From contig NZ_QSUN01000021.1 of assembly GCF_003438995.1 (NCBI RefSeq), positions 7,070 to 71,069 on the forward strand: DNA of 64,000 nucleotides, in the 5' to 3' direction. Position numbers and translations under genes: made by a program. The stretch is from Bacteroides sp. OM05-12 (lineage in GTDB: Bacteria; Bacteroidota; Bacteroidia; Bacteroidales; Bacteroidaceae). Below the pieces are notes generated by a model that ran no database searches, was not told where the DNA came from, and worked only from the letters and a program-made list of their open reading frames with translations. Below are positions 1-9,640 of this stretch, piece after piece. Numbering within the stretch: position 1 is the first letter of the stretch; each line of letters opens with the position of its first letter.

Positions 1-297
1 AAACTGTTGTTGATGCTTACCGAAAGTAAAATTTATGATTTTCAATCCATGGGTGGAGCAAATTATGAACATAATCATGTGCTGCGAGGTGTCATTGGGG
101 ATAAAGATGATGAACCTAATTATTGGGGGGAAACAGTTGAAATTAGCTCTATAGAAGATACAGAAGTTGTTTCCAAATTGTATAAGCTAGATGAAACCTG
201 GAAACCTGAAAATATGAATGTGGTTGGTGTTATATATGATGCTGATACTTATGAAGTCTTACAAGTTGAAGAAATACCTGTTATAGATAATAAATAA
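1..297 (+). CDS. C-terminal part of an exported Omp28-like protein (partial)
   Basis: The frame is open to the left edge, so only the last 98 or so residues of a longer gene are present. The tail has alternating hydrophobic strands and a HNHVLRG segment followed by YWGE and ending near VLQVEEIPV. This pattern resembles the C-terminus of Omp28-related outer-membrane proteins of Bacteroidetes; that is family knowledge applied to a short fragment. No signal peptide or catalytic motif can be seen because the N-terminus is missing. The gene stops 20 bp before the next one, on the same strand, so the two probably form an operon encoding exported proteins. Function is unknown. Confidence 0.6.
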   Translation, partial: KLLLMLTESKIYDFQSMGGANYEHNHVLRGVIGDKDDEPNYWGETVEISSIEDTEVVSKLYKLDETWKPENMNVVGVIYDADTYEVLQVEEIPVIDNK

Positions 298-317
298 TTA
301 AAAAGGAGAGAATAACT

Positions 318-1022
318 ATGAGAAAATTTACTTTATTAGTAGCCTTGTTGCTTTCATGTGCTTTTACTTTTGCACAATCTATTGAATTTACGAGAGAAGG
401 AAGTGTAGTTGCTAGTGGATCTGCTGTAACAGTGACAGAGATAAATCCCGATAAAAGAGCAATGGATCCGGAACTTTTAGTGGTAAATAATGGACAAGAA
501 GCTTTGGCTGTGACTTTAAAAGTTACTACAATGAGAGTAACAGGAGGCTTTATTGGATTTTGTGGTTTTGAAGAAGGTGAATTTGGAAATTGTATACCAG
601 TGAATGTTGGAACTCCGGTTTCCAAAACTATGACACTTGCAGCGGGTGCTTCGAAAAATCCGGATGTGGAATTACAAACGCCTAAAGATGATGTGGATGG
701 GGAAGTTATGCTTGAACTTATAGTTGGAGATAATGTAATTAATACAATTACGGTTAACTTTCTTCGTGGAAGCTATAATTCCATCAACTCCCTTGATGCA
801 AATACAAACGTTTATTTTTCAGGAAACGAATTCTCTTATCATTTTAATGATGTAGCTAATCGTCAATTGAATATTTACAATGTAACCGGTTCTTTAGTGA
901 AGAGTGTATCTTTGGAAACAGAAGGAACAGTTGCTATAAATAGTTTGAATAAAGGCGTTTACATTTATGAAGTAAAAGAAAACGGAAAACGTATTGCTGC
1001 TCATAAGTGTGTGATTCGTTAA
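318..1022 (+). CDS. secreted protein with T9SS-like C-terminal sorting domain
   Basis: This 234-residue protein starts with a clear signal peptide (RKFTLLVALLLSCAFTFAQ). The last 75 or so residues have the form seen in type A C-terminal domains of the type IX secretion and Por systems: NIYNVTGSLVKS, then a strand ending in LNKGVYIYEV and a final basic strand. The middle part is a beta-rich domain with no recognisable motif. The ATG is preceded by AAGGAGAG, an unusually good Shine-Dalgarno sequence for Bacteroides, which supports the start. It follows the Omp28-like gene by 20 bp and is followed by a hairpin terminator. In gut Bacteroides such domains may persist without a complete T9SS, so the export route is uncertain. 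Confidence 0.8.
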   Translation: MRKFTLLVALLLSCAFTFAQSIEFTREGSVVASGSAVTVTEINPDKRAMDPELLVVNNGQEALAVTLKVTTMRVTGGFIGFCGFEEGEFGNCIPVNVGTPVSKTMTLAAGASKNPDVELQTPKDDVDGEVMLELIVGDNVINTITVNFLRGSYNSINSLDANTNVYFSGNEFSYHFNDVANRQLNIYNVTGSLVKSVSLETEGTVAINSLNKGVYIYEVKENGKRIAAHKCVIR

Positions 1023-1043
1023 TATAACGATTGCTATAATATA

Positions 1044-1084
1044 AAAGAGGCGGTTTCTCATTACGAGAGATCGCCTCTTTTTTT
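1044..1084. terminator. bidirectional intrinsic terminator
   Basis: AAAGAGGCG (1044-1052) pairs with CGCCTCTTT (1072-1080), with a T run on the right and an A run on the left. It lies between the convergent genes at 318-1022 (+) and uvrB (-), so it can serve both. Confidence 0.85.
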
Positions 1085-1130
1085 GCTAAGTTATATCTTT
1101 GTAAGTCTTTTCCAAGTATTGCTTTTACTA

Positions 1131-3158
1131 TCAAACAGGATACTTTTCTTTCATCAAATCTTCCAGCTTAATTAATTCATCTCTGTACTGAGCAGCTTCG
1201 ATAAATTCAAGTTTCTTGGCAGCTTCATACATTTGTTTTCTTGTCTTTTCGATACTCTTTTCCAGTTGAGCTTTAGTCATATATTGTACAATCGGATCAG
1301 CCGCTATGCTACTTGTCTCCGGTTCGATGTATGCTTTGGGAGAATTGTTCTTTGCTTCATCGGTATTACTGATAAGAGCCATTTTTCGGGCTTTTTGAAT
1401 TTGTTTAGGAGTGATACCATGAGCCTCGTTGTAAGCTAATTGTTTTTCCCGGCGACGATTGGTTTCATCAATTGTTTGTTTCATGCTGTCTGTGATTTTA
1501 TCAGCATACATGATAACCTTTCCATTGATGTTTCGGGCAGCACGTCCAGCTGTCTGTGTTAATGAACGGTGCGAACGGAGAAAGCCTTCTTTATCAGCAT
1601 CAAGAATAGCTACAAGCGATACTTCCGGTAAATCCAAACCTTCACGTAAAAGGTTTACACCAATAAGTACATCATATAATCCCTGTCTCAGGTCGTCCAT
1701 GATTTTTACGCGTTCCAATGTGTCCACATCGCTATGGATGTAATTGCAACGGACATCATTTTTCAAAAGATAATCCGTTAATTCTTCCGCCATGCGTTTG
1801 GTTAATGTAGTGATGAGTACGCGCTCATTCTTTTCGATACGTTGTTGAATTTCTTCCATCAAATCATCTATTTGATTCAGGCTTGGCCGTACTTCTATAA
1901 TAGGGTCAAGCAAGCCGGTAGGTCGGATAACTTGCTCCACTACCACACCTTCACTCCTGATTAATTCGTAGTCGGCAGGGGTAGCGCTTACATAAATAAC
2001 TTGCTTAGCCATTTCTTCGAACTCCTCGAATTTCAATGGACGGTTGTCCATAGCGGCGGGAAGGCGGAAACCATATTCAACAAGGTTTGTCTTACGGGCA
2101 CGGTCGCCTCCGTACATCGCACGAATTTGCGGTACACTGACATGGCTTTCGTCAATAACGATTAGGAAATCTTTCGGAAAGAAATCCAGTAAACAGTAGG
2201 GGCGTGTATTGGCTGCCCGTCCGTCAAAGTAGCGGGAGTAGTTCTCAATACCGGAGCAATGCCCTAACTCGCGAATCATTTCCATATCATAGGTCACACG
2301 TTCATAGAGACGTTTTGCCTCATAGTTCTTACCGATAGATTGGAAATACTCCACTTGTTTGGTTAAGTCATCTTCAATTTCATGGATGGCTCGTATGGTT
2401 GCTTCTTTAGTAGTCATGAACAAGTTTGCCGGATATATTTTATATTCGTCAAATGAAGTTATCCGTACTCCTGTCATCGGATCTACTTCTTCAATACTGT
2501 CTATCTCGTCTCCCCAGAATACGACACGGAGGATATGGTCTGAATAAGCAAGGTATATATCAACCGTATCTCCTTTGACACGGAAATTTCCGCGATTGAG
2601 CTCGATATCGTTACGGGTATACAAACTGTCTACCAGTCTGCGTAAGAATACGTTTCTGTTGATGGCTCTTCCTTGTTTAATATCTATAACATTTTCGTAG
2701 AAGTCGGAGGGGTTGCCCATACCATAGATACAGGAGACGGAGGATACGACTACTACATCTTTTCGTCCGGAAAGTAGAGCGGAAGTTGCTGCAAGACGTA
2801 ACTTGTCGATCTCGTCATTGATAGCTAAATCCTTTTCTATATAGGTGTCGGTAGAAGGCAGATATGCTTCCGGTTGGTAATAATCATAGTAGGATACATA
2901 ATATTCCACGGCGTTGTTCGGGAAGAAACTTTTGAACTCTCCATATAACTGTGCCGCCAAAGTCTTATTGTGACTGAGGATAAGAGTCGGCTTATTAATG
3001 TTTTTAATGACGTTTGCTATGGTGAAAGTCTTTCCCGAACCGGTAACTCCCAATAAGGTTTGTGCAGGGTCTCCCTGAAGGATTCCTTCTGTCAGTTGGG
3101 CGATGGCTTCCGGCTGATCTCCTGTCGGTTGGTAGTCGGATGTTAGTTCAAAGTTCAT
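1131..3158 (-). CDS. uvrB: excinuclease ABC subunit B
   Basis: UvrB is the damage-verifying helicase-like subunit of UvrABC nucleotide excision repair; it is loaded by UvrA and then recruits UvrC to cut the lesion strand. The 675-residue length is typical. Visible motifs are Walker A (GVTGSGKT, about residue 38), the beta-hairpin region rich in tyrosines ([20 protein letters not shown]), the DESH box, helicase motif VI (QTAGRAARN) and a C-terminal UVR helical hairpin ([20 protein letters not shown]) that binds UvrC. The gene stands alone, convergent with the exported-protein pair. No nearby uvrA or uvrC is present, which is usual in bacteria. Confidence 0.98.
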   Translation of the reverse strand: MNFELTSDYQPTGDQPEAIAQLTEGILQGDPAQTLLGVTGSGKTFTIANVIKNINKPTLILSHNKTLAAQLYGEFKSFFPNNAVEYYVSYYDYYQPEAYLPSTDTYIEKDLAINDEIDKLRLAATSALLSGRKDVVVVSSVSCIYGMGNPSDFYENVIDIKQGRAINRNVFLRRLVDSLYTRNDIELNRGNFRVKGDTVDIYLAYSDHILRVVFWGDEIDSIEEVDPMTGVRITSFDEYKIYPANLFMTTKEATIRAIHEIEDDLTKQVEYFQSIGKNYEAKRLYERVTYDMEMIRELGHCSGIENYSRYFDGRAANTRPYCLLDFFPKDFLIVIDESHVSVPQIRAMYGGDRARKTNLVEYGFRLPAAMDNRPLKFEEFEEMAKQVIYVSATPADYELIRSEGVVVEQVIRPTGLLDPIIEVRPSLNQIDDLMEEIQQRIEKNERVLITTLTKRMAEELTDYLLKNDVRCNYIHSDVDTLERVKIMDDLRQGLYDVLIGVNLLREGLDLPEVSLVAILDADKEGFLRSHRSLTQTAGRAARNINGKVIMYADKITDSMKQTIDETNRRREKQLAYNEAHGITPKQIQKARKMALISNTDEAKNNSPKAYIEPETSSIAADPIVQYMTKAQLEKSIEKTRKQMYEAAKKLEFIEAAQYRDELIKLEDLMKEKYPV

Positions 3159-3436
3159 ATTGTTATCGTCTATAATTGAGGCGTAAAATTACTCATTTAT
3201 TTAAATAATTTCTTTACTTTGTAACTGTTTATCATCTTTTAAAACAAAATACATATCGATATATGCTTTAAGCATACGTGGAAGGTCAATATACGCTTGT
3301 GGGTGGAAGGTCAGAGTGACTAGTGCAAGCATTCATCCTTGAAACTGTCGCGTTTATCTATAATTTGTATTAAAAAACAGCGATTAATTGCATGATTCAA
3401 TTCATATCCGTAAATTTGCGCATTATTTGAGTAAGA
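3159..3436. promoter_or_regulatory. divergent uvrB/bamD intergenic region with bamD promoter
   Basis: The bamD promoter fits the Bacteroides consensus: TTG at 3388-3390, a 20-bp spacer and TAAATTTG at 3411-3418. Further upstream are two direct copies of GTGGAAGGTCA (3278-3288 and 3303-3313, 25 bp apart) and a near-palindrome ATGCTTTAAGCAT (3263-3275). The direct repeats could bind a regulator of either divergent gene; that is inference. Confidence 0.6.
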
Positions 3437-4240
3437 ATGAAGAAAAATATCATCATAGCTTTATTTGCGGCGGCTATCTTATCCTCTTGTGGAGAATATA
3501 ATAAGATTCTGAAAAGTACGGACTATGACTACAAGTACGAAGTTGCGAAGACCTATTTCGCCAAAGGAAAGTATTCAAGAGCGGCAGCCTTATTGGAAGA
3601 GCTGATTACCATTATGAAAGGTACGGACAAGGCGGAAGAATCATTGTTTATGTTGGCTATGACTTATTATAATCAGGAAGATTATACTACTTCGTCACAT
3701 TACTTCACGACTTATTATAATACTTATCCGAGAGGAACTTATGCCGAATTAGCCCGTTTCTATGCAGGAGAAGCATTGTATAAGGATTCACCAGAACCTC
3801 GTTTGGATCAGTCCGGTACATATAGCGCTATTCAAGAGTTACAGTTGTTCATGGAGTATTACCCGATGAGCAGCAAGAAAGAGCAGGCGCAGGATATGAT
3901 ATTTAAGTTGCAGGATAAACTGGTATGGAAAGATTATTATGCAGCCAAACTATATTATAACTTAGGCAATTATATGGGAAACAATTATCTTTCCTGTGTG
4001 ATTACAGCGCAAAATGCACTGAAAGATTATCCTTATACAGGTTTGCGTGAGGACTTGTCTATCTTAGTGCTTCGTGCCAAGTACCAGATGGCTTTACAGA
4101 GTGTGATGGAAAAACAAGATGAACGTTTCCGTGACACGATTGATGAATATTATGCTTTTATGAATGAGTTTCCCGAATCAAAATATAAGAAGGAAGCCGA
4201 GAAGATATTTAAAGACTCAAGTAAAAATATTAAAGACTAA
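3437..4240 (+). CDS. bamD: outer membrane assembly lipoprotein BamD
   Basis: BamD is the essential TPR lipoprotein of the BAM complex that inserts beta-barrel proteins into the outer membrane. The protein has 267 residues. The N-terminus is a lipoprotein signal (IIIALFAAAILSSCGEY, with the lipobox cysteine near residue 18), followed by TPR-like helical pairs such as YEVAKTYFAKGKYSRAAALL and SLFMLAMTYYNQEDYTTS. A promoter lies directly upstream. The next genes, omega subunit and DUF4293, follow in the same direction with a 14-bp gap to omega, so the three are probably cotranscribed. Confidence 0.93.
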   Translation: MKKNIIIALFAAAILSSCGEYNKILKSTDYDYKYEVAKTYFAKGKYSRAAALLEELITIMKGTDKAEESLFMLAMTYYNQEDYTTSSHYFTTYYNTYPRGTYAELARFYAGEALYKDSPEPRLDQSGTYSAIQELQLFMEYYPMSSKKEQAQDMIFKLQDKLVWKDYYAAKLYYNLGNYMGNNYLSCVITAQNALKDYPYTGLREDLSILVLRAKYQMALQSVMEKQDERFRDTIDEYYAFMNEFPESKYKKEAEKIFKDSSKNIKD

Positions 4241-4254
4241 TTACAATAGAAATT

Positions 4255-4590
4255 ATGGACTACAAAAAGACAAATGCTCCTGCAAACACCGTTACACGTG
4301 ATATGATGGAATTGTGTGCAGATACGGGTAATGTGTACGAAACTGTTGCTATTATCGGTAAACGTGCTAACCAGATTAGCGTAGAGATTAAGAACGACTT
4401 GTCTAAGAAACTACAGGAATTTGCTTCTTATAACGATAATTTGGAAGAAGTGTTTGAAAACAGAGAGCAGATCGAAATTTCACGCTATTATGAGAAGCTT
4501 CCGAAACCGACGCTGATTGCAGCACAGGAATATGAAGAAGGAAAGGTGTACTACCGCAATCCTGCAAAAGAAAAGGAAAAATTGCAGTAA
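4255..4590 (+). CDS. rpoZ: RNA polymerase omega subunit
   Basis: This 111-residue protein matches the Bacteroidetes form of the RNA polymerase omega (Rpb6-like) subunit, which helps assemble the beta-prime subunit. The recognisable core is NVYETVAIIGKRANQISVEI, then a helix and the segment around YEKLPKPTLIAAQEY near the C-terminus. It lies 14 bp after bamD, the gene order usual in Bacteroides. Bacteroidetes omega proteins diverge from the proteobacterial RpoZ, so the symbol is assigned by family and context. Confidence 0.85.
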   Translation: MDYKKTNAPANTVTRDMMELCADTGNVYETVAIIGKRANQISVEIKNDLSKKLQEFASYNDNLEEVFENREQIEISRYYEKLPKPTLIAAQEYEEGKVYYRNPAKEKEKLQ

Positions 4591-4713
4591 AAACTTTGAT
4601 ATAGCAGAAAGGACTGTTTCAAATTAAGAAATGACTGTCATCACTGATTGGCATCCTTCTGATTTGGTACAGCCCTTTTCTTTTTGTATAACTTAAAATC
4701 ATATTTAGAAATC

Positions 4714-5166
4714 ATGATACAACGTATTCAAACTCTTTATTTACTGATAGTAACCGTTTTATTGATTGTTGCCATGTGCATTCCTGTTGGTTCATTTACT
4801 TATGCTGACGGTACTGCTTCCGAATTTACGAACTTAGGTGTTTATCTGCAAAGCGGTTGTGATTCATCTCCCTGGGGAATGTTTGCCATTCTGCTTTTAT
4901 CTGCCATTATATCTTTTGCTACCATCTTTCTTTTCAAGAACCGTATGTTGCAAATAAGAATGACAGTGTTCAGCAGTGTTTTGCTTATCGGTTATTATCT
5001 GACTTTTATTGTTTTTATGTTTATCTTGAAAGGCAGACTGGATGCCGGGTTCCATTTATCATGGGGACTTTGCCTACCGTTGATTTCCATCATTCTTAAT
5101 TATCTGGCAATTCGTGCCATCGGTAAAGATGAAGTATTGGTTAAAGCTGCCGATAGATTGAGATAA
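4714..5166 (+). CDS. DUF4293 four-helix membrane protein
   Basis: This is a 150-residue integral membrane protein. The start at 4714 (MIQRIQTLYLL) is preferred over an upstream TTG because it begins right at the first hydrophobic helix, as in other DUF4293 proteins. Four membrane segments are visible: LLIVTVLLIVAMCIPV, FAILLLSAIISFATIFLF, VFSSVLLIGYYLTFIVFMFIL and WGLCLPLISIILNYLAI. The family is confined to Bacteroidetes and commonly follows bamD and omega. The biochemical role is unknown. Confidence 0.85.
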   Translation: MIQRIQTLYLLIVTVLLIVAMCIPVGSFTYADGTASEFTNLGVYLQSGCDSSPWGMFAILLLSAIISFATIFLFKNRMLQIRMTVFSSVLLIGYYLTFIVFMFILKGRLDAGFHLSWGLCLPLISIILNYLAIRAIGKDEVLVKAADRLR

Positions 5167-5188
5167 AATCCATATCGGAAAGTTATTG

Positions 5189-5255
5189 AAACTCCGGTTT
5201 CCCCTGTTGTTCTACCGTATATATCGGTAAAGGACGACAGGGAGACCGGAGTTTT
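5189..5255 (+). terminator. long intrinsic terminator after the bamD operon
   Basis: AAACTCCGGT (5189-5198) pairs with ACCGGAGTTT at the 3' side. An inner stem (CCTGTTGTTC against GGACGACAGG) extends the hairpin to about 67 nt, followed by TTTTATATTTTT. Confidence 0.85.
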
Positions 5256-5317
5256 ATATTTTTCTTTTGGACTATTTATCTGTTCTGCCATTAAGATGTA
5301 GTATCTTTCTATAGGAA

Positions 5318-5417
5318 AAGTAATCTTTTCACATTAATGAAACAATCGCCTCACATCTGTGGGGAGAATGAGCCACAGTTGTGGAACGATCGTTCCACAA
5401 CTGTGAAAAGATTACTT
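5318..5417. repeat. nested palindrome in the 430-bp gap before the helicase
   Basis: Two arms, AAGTAATCTTTTCAC (5318-5332) and its exact complement at 5403-5417, enclose a perfect 32-bp palindrome at 5374-5405 centred on GATC, with half-site CACAGTTGTGGAAC. Both structures are exact. The gap 5167-5597 contains no convincing ORF. The role may be a transcript end, an operator or a mobile hairpin; the sequence alone does not say which. Confidence 0.85.
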
Positions 5418-5597
5418 ATCCTTTATCGGAACAAGAGTTTGTACTGATGCGTATCATACAGCGTAGGTGTACTCCTGTTACTTTTCTCCGATAGTTATAA
5501 ATAATAAAAGTATAACGTTACTCAATATATCTTTCCTTTGGTTAGAAATGTGTGATTTATCTAAACATTTATCGACCAATTATTGTACATTTGTAAA

Positions 5598-6926
5598 ATG
5601 GAAATCATGGATAAATTAATAGAAGATGCTTTGAAGAATCTTGGGATAGAGGTTCTCAATCCGATGCAAAAAGCCGCGATTGCTGCAAGTAAAGAGAAGA
5701 AAGATATGATTCTGCTTTCTCCTACGGGTACAGGGAAAACATTAGCGTTCCTGTTGCCATTGTTGCAAGAGTTGAAACCGGATAACAATACGGTTCAGTG
5801 TATGATACTGGTTCCTTCCCGCGAATTGGCGTTGCAGATAGACAGTGTGTTCAATGCCATGAATACGGGATTCCGTACATGTTGCTGCTATGGCGGTCAT
5901 TCGTCTGCCGAGGAAAAGAAAACGATACTGAACACTCATTCCGCTATAATTATTGGTACTCCGGGGCGTATAACGGATCATTTATCCAAAGGTGTGATTG
6001 ATCCGGAAACAATACGTATCCTGATAATAGACGAGTTTGACAAGTCGCTCGAATTTGGTTTCCATGATGAGATGGCGGAGATTATCAGCCAGTTGCCCAA
6101 TCTGGAGAAAAGAGTTTTGCTTTCTGCTACGGACTCCGGAGAAATTCCGGAGTTTACGGGATTGGGAAGGACTGTTAAACTGAACTTTTTGGATGGAGAA
6201 GCGAAGTCGGAACGGTTGAAGTTGATGAAAGTCGTTTCACAGGACAAAGATAAGTTGGAAACGCTTTATCGTCTGCTTTGCACACTTGGAGAGCATTCCA
6301 CGATTGTGTTCGTGAATTACCGTGAGGCTGTGCAACGGGTGGGGGATTTTCTCCGTACCAAAGGTCTGGACAACGGGATGTTTCACGGCGGCATGGAGCA
6401 GGAAGACCGTGAACGTGCTTTATACAAGTTCCGTAACGGCAGTTGCCATGTTTTTATTTCAACGGACTTGGCTGCACGTGGATTGGATATTCCCGAGATT
6501 GAACACATCGTTCATTATCATCTGCCGGTTAATGAGGAAGCGTTTACCCATCGAAACGGGCGTACGGCACGTTGGGATGCGGAGGGAAGTGCTTATCTAA
6601 TCCTGCATGCGGAAGAGAAATTACCTGAATATATAAAAGAGGAGCCGGAAACGTTTCCTCTCCCGGAGCATACGCCCAAGCCGTCTCAATCCGTTTGGGT
6701 TACCTTATATATAGGTAAAGGAAAGAAAGATAAACTGAGTAAAGGAGATATTGTAGGTTTTCTCTTCAAGAAAGGCAATCTTGGTAAAGATGATGTAGGA
6801 AGGATAGACGTGAAAGACCATTATGCTTTCGTCGCTATCCGGCGGAAGAAGCTGAAACAAACACTGAATTTAATTCGTGGTGAGAAGATAAAGGGGATGA
6901 AGACGATTATGGAAGAAGCAAAATAA
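5598..6926 (+). CDS. DEAD-box-like RNA helicase with DbpA-type C-terminus
   Basis: This is an ATP-dependent RNA helicase of 442 residues when started at 5598 (MEIMDKLIEDALKNLG); ATG 5607 is also possible. Motifs in order are a Q-like region (NPMQKAAI), Walker A (SPTGTGKT), PSRELALQ, IIGTPGR, the box DEFD in place of DEAD, SAT, STDLAARGLD and HRNGRTAR. The last 75 or so residues (from SVWVTLYIGKGKKDKL) look like the DbpA/CsdA RNA-binding domain, which in E. coli DbpA contacts 23S rRNA. Ribosome assembly is therefore a plausible role. A TACATTTG -7-like box lies only a few bases upstream, implying a very short leader. Confidence 0.92.
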   Translation: MEIMDKLIEDALKNLGIEVLNPMQKAAIAASKEKKDMILLSPTGTGKTLAFLLPLLQELKPDNNTVQCMILVPSRELALQIDSVFNAMNTGFRTCCCYGGHSSAEEKKTILNTHSAIIIGTPGRITDHLSKGVIDPETIRILIIDEFDKSLEFGFHDEMAEIISQLPNLEKRVLLSATDSGEIPEFTGLGRTVKLNFLDGEAKSERLKLMKVVSQDKDKLETLYRLLCTLGEHSTIVFVNYREAVQRVGDFLRTKGLDNGMFHGGMEQEDRERALYKFRNGSCHVFISTDLAARGLDIPEIEHIVHYHLPVNEEAFTHRNGRTARWDAEGSAYLILHAEEKLPEYIKEEPETFPLPEHTPKPSQSVWVTLYIGKGKKDKLSKGDIVGFLFKKGNLGKDDVGRIDVKDHYAFVAIRRKKLKQTLNLIRGEKIKGMKTIMEEAK

Positions 6927-6951
6927 TTTATAGGACGAAACCTGATGGATT

Positions 6952-9579
6952 ATGATGAAGACACACACACTATTTTTTCTTTTACTATGCCCGTTAGGTT
7001 TGTTTGCCCAGACCTTTAAGGGGAAAGTAACGGGAAAAGAAGGAACTCCGATTCCTTATGCGACATTGTTTTTCCGTGATTTGGGACTTGGTTTTACGGC
7101 GGACGGTGAAGGGCGTTTCCAAACATGCCTCAATGCCGGAGAGTATAATTGTGAAGTGTCTTCACTTGGTTATGAGCAGAAAATAGTTCCTGTTGTCCAG
7201 ACGGGCAAGGGCACGGAAATGAACATTCAGCTCGATGAAAGGATTTATCAGTTACAAGAAGTAAGGGTCTCAAAGAATAATGAAGACCCGGCGTATGCCG
7301 TGATGCGTCAGGCGATAGCCCGTGCCCCGTTTTATCGTACATTGGTGAAGAGCTATACGGCAAATTCTTATTTAAAAGGTTCCGGCAAGATGACGGATGT
7401 CCCGGCTTTTATGAAGATGGCGAAAGACTTTCAGAAAGAATCAGATGGCTTTATGAACCGTCTTTTTGTGATGGAAGCCCAACATGAGACTGTGTTTACT
7501 GCTCCCAATCAGTATAAAACGGAAGTAAAAGCCTTTAAGTCATCGTTCCCGGAAGAATTGGATTTAGGTAACGGACTCAACGTTGCTGCATTTAATCTTT
7601 ATTCGGACGAACAGTTCGGCAAAGTTTCCCCGCTAAGCTCCCGCGCTTTTTCGTTCTATCGTTTTAAGTTGGAGGCTTGCTACATGGAAGGCGACCGTAT
7701 GGTGAATAAAATCAAGCTGTTGCCCAAACGTAACAATAACCAGACTTTAACAGGATACCTTTATATAATAGAAGATTTATGGTGTATCTCCAATGTGGAA
7801 ATACAATCTTCTTCAATGGGCGTGAAGATGAATTTGCGTACTACTTGCAAAGAGATAAAACCGGATGTATATCTTCCGGCATCTTCAAGCATGAGAATAG
7901 ATTTCGGCCTGATGGGAGTGAAAGGGTACGGCAATTTCTTTACTGCGGTCAATTATAAAGATGTGGTACTTAATGAAACGCCTGTTAGTGAGCGGTTATT
8001 AGCGGAAAAACAGCGGGCAGAGCAAGCAAAAAAGACACTTTCGGCTAAACAGCAGAAGTTACAAAAGCGTATTGATGAACTTGCTGCAAAAGAGGAACTG
8101 ACTACGGGTGAAGCCTATAAAATGGCCAAACTGATGGAGAAGCAGGTGGCACAGACAGACACAACCCATAAGGAGCATCGCTATGAGCGGGATTATTCGT
8201 TTGGTGGTGCAAGCAAGCGTGATTCTTTGGCAACGAAACGAGATTCTATTTATTGGGCGGGCATTCGCAGTGCTCCGTTGTTGCGGGAAGAACAACTGAG
8301 TTATGCCCGTAAAGATAGTATGATAGGAAAGAGAAGTCTTTTGAAGCCGGATTCAACCGTGATGGAGAAGATAGAGACAATGAGTGTTGTACTTTTGGGA
8401 CATACCTTTTATAATAAGTCGAAAACGGCATGGATAGAACTTCCCGGTATACAAGGGTATCTTCCGGGTTTCAGTTTTGTAGATGGCTTTCCAATCGGTG
8501 CAAAAGTTACTTTCGGAAAGAAGCTGGGTGGTAAGAACACGTTGTTGTTTACTCCTTCGGCGTATTATACTACTGCAAGTAAGACTTGTCTCTATTCCGG
8601 AGATTTGACCTTACAATATTTGCCGAGAAGAAATGGAAAGCTGACTTTGGAAGGTGGACGGGTGTCTGCCGATTATAATAATGAATGCGGTATGGACCGG
8701 ATGATGAATTCTGTGGCTTCTATTCTTTTTGCCCGTAACGAAATGAAGCTGTATGAAAAGAAGTTCATCGGTATCAGCAACTGCCTGGAATTGGCAAATG
8801 GTTTACAGCTTTCTCTCGGTTTGAGTTACGAGCGTCGTAATGTATTGGTGAATCATTATCACAAAAGCACGTTCGGTAAGAAAGCCAAACCTAATATACC
8901 GGATAATATCTATTATTCACAGATGCCGGAGAATGAGTTGATGCGCTTCTCGGCTGCTTTGGAGTATACGCCTGCACACTATTATTATATGTATAAAGGG
9001 CGCAAAAAGTATGAGCAGTCTAAATATCCTACCTTTACGGTGCGTTATGAGAAAGGTTTCTCGGTAGGTGGTTCACTACCTGCTCCGGATTATAACCGGA
9101 TAGATGTGACGGTAGACCATACTGTTAAAACGGGATTCTTTAGTAAGTTGGCGTATAGGCTTAATGCCGGTACTTTTCTTCATACCGATAACCTGTATTT
9201 CCCTGATTATCGTCATTTTGACGCTTCCCGTTTTCAACTCACGGCTTCTTCTTTTGATAAGAGCTTTGCGCTGTTGAATAACTATGAATATTCTACGCCG
9301 GAAAGATGGGGACAAGCACATTTAAGCTATTATACTTCTCACTTGTTCTTGAAATGGCTGCCGTTTTTAAAGAATAGTATCATGGACGAAGGTCTGCATA
9401 TACGTGCACTTGCCGTTCGTTATCTGCCGATACATACGGAGGTGGGCTATTCTATCGGGATTGGACAGCTTTCCCGTGCCGGTATCTTTGTCGGTTTCCG
9501 TGATAAGCGTTATCGTTCGGTTGGCTTTTCAATTGTTATGCCCATTAATTTGGGAGATGGTTTCTCTATAGAATTTTAA
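6952..9579 (+). CDS. DUF5686 outer-membrane protein with carboxypeptidase-regulatory-like domain
   Basis: This 875-residue protein has a signal peptide (HTLFFLLLCPLGLFAQ). Next comes a carboxypeptidase-regulatory-like beta-sandwich (FKGKVTGKEGTPIPYATLFF to about residue 100), the plug-like domain found at the N-terminus of many Bacteroidetes outer-membrane proteins. The remainder matches DUF5686: a helical charged segment near residues 350-430, then beta-strand-rich sequence ending in aromatic strands and a terminal phenylalanine (GDGFSIEF), as expected for an outer-membrane barrel. It begins 25 bp after the helicase stop. The cargo or substrate is unknown. Confidence 0.85.
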   Translation: MMKTHTLFFLLLCPLGLFAQTFKGKVTGKEGTPIPYATLFFRDLGLGFTADGEGRFQTCLNAGEYNCEVSSLGYEQKIVPVVQTGKGTEMNIQLDERIYQLQEVRVSKNNEDPAYAVMRQAIARAPFYRTLVKSYTANSYLKGSGKMTDVPAFMKMAKDFQKESDGFMNRLFVMEAQHETVFTAPNQYKTEVKAFKSSFPEELDLGNGLNVAAFNLYSDEQFGKVSPLSSRAFSFYRFKLEACYMEGDRMVNKIKLLPKRNNNQTLTGYLYIIEDLWCISNVEIQSSSMGVKMNLRTTCKEIKPDVYLPASSSMRIDFGLMGVKGYGNFFTAVNYKDVVLNETPVSERLLAEKQRAEQAKKTLSAKQQKLQKRIDELAAKEELTTGEAYKMAKLMEKQVAQTDTTHKEHRYERDYSFGGASKRDSLATKRDSIYWAGIRSAPLLREEQLSYARKDSMIGKRSLLKPDSTVMEKIETMSVVLLGHTFYNKSKTAWIELPGIQGYLPGFSFVDGFPIGAKVTFGKKLGGKNTLLFTPSAYYTTASKTCLYSGDLTLQYLPRRNGKLTLEGGRVSADYNNECGMDRMMNSVASILFARNEMKLYEKKFIGISNCLELANGLQLSLGLSYERRNVLVNHYHKSTFGKKAKPNIPDNIYYSQMPENELMRFSAALEYTPAHYYYMYKGRKKYEQSKYPTFTVRYEKGFSVGGSLPAPDYNRIDVTVDHTVKTGFFSKLAYRLNAGTFLHTDNLYFPDYRHFDASRFQLTASSFDKSFALLNNYEYSTPERWGQAHLSYYTSHLFLKWLPFLKNSIMDEGLHIRALAVRYLPIHTEVGYSIGIGQLSRAGIFVGFRDKRYRSVGFSIVMPINLGDGFSIEF

Positions 9580-9640
9580 GATATTATACGAAGATAAACT
9601 CAACAATAAGTTGTAAATTTGTTCCTGTTAAATATTTAAT

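Noticed and set aside
281..625. Open frame on the minus strand opposite the exported protein at 318
   Set aside because: It shadows a gene with a signal peptide and Shine-Dalgarno sequence; no start context or family.
934..1134. Minus-strand frame running past the terminator at 1044-1084 up to uvrB
   Set aside because: It crosses a strong terminator and has no recognisable sequence.
5583..5597. TTG start for the DEAD-box helicase
   Set aside because: The TACATTTG -7-like box overlaps it; ATG 5598 fits the family start.
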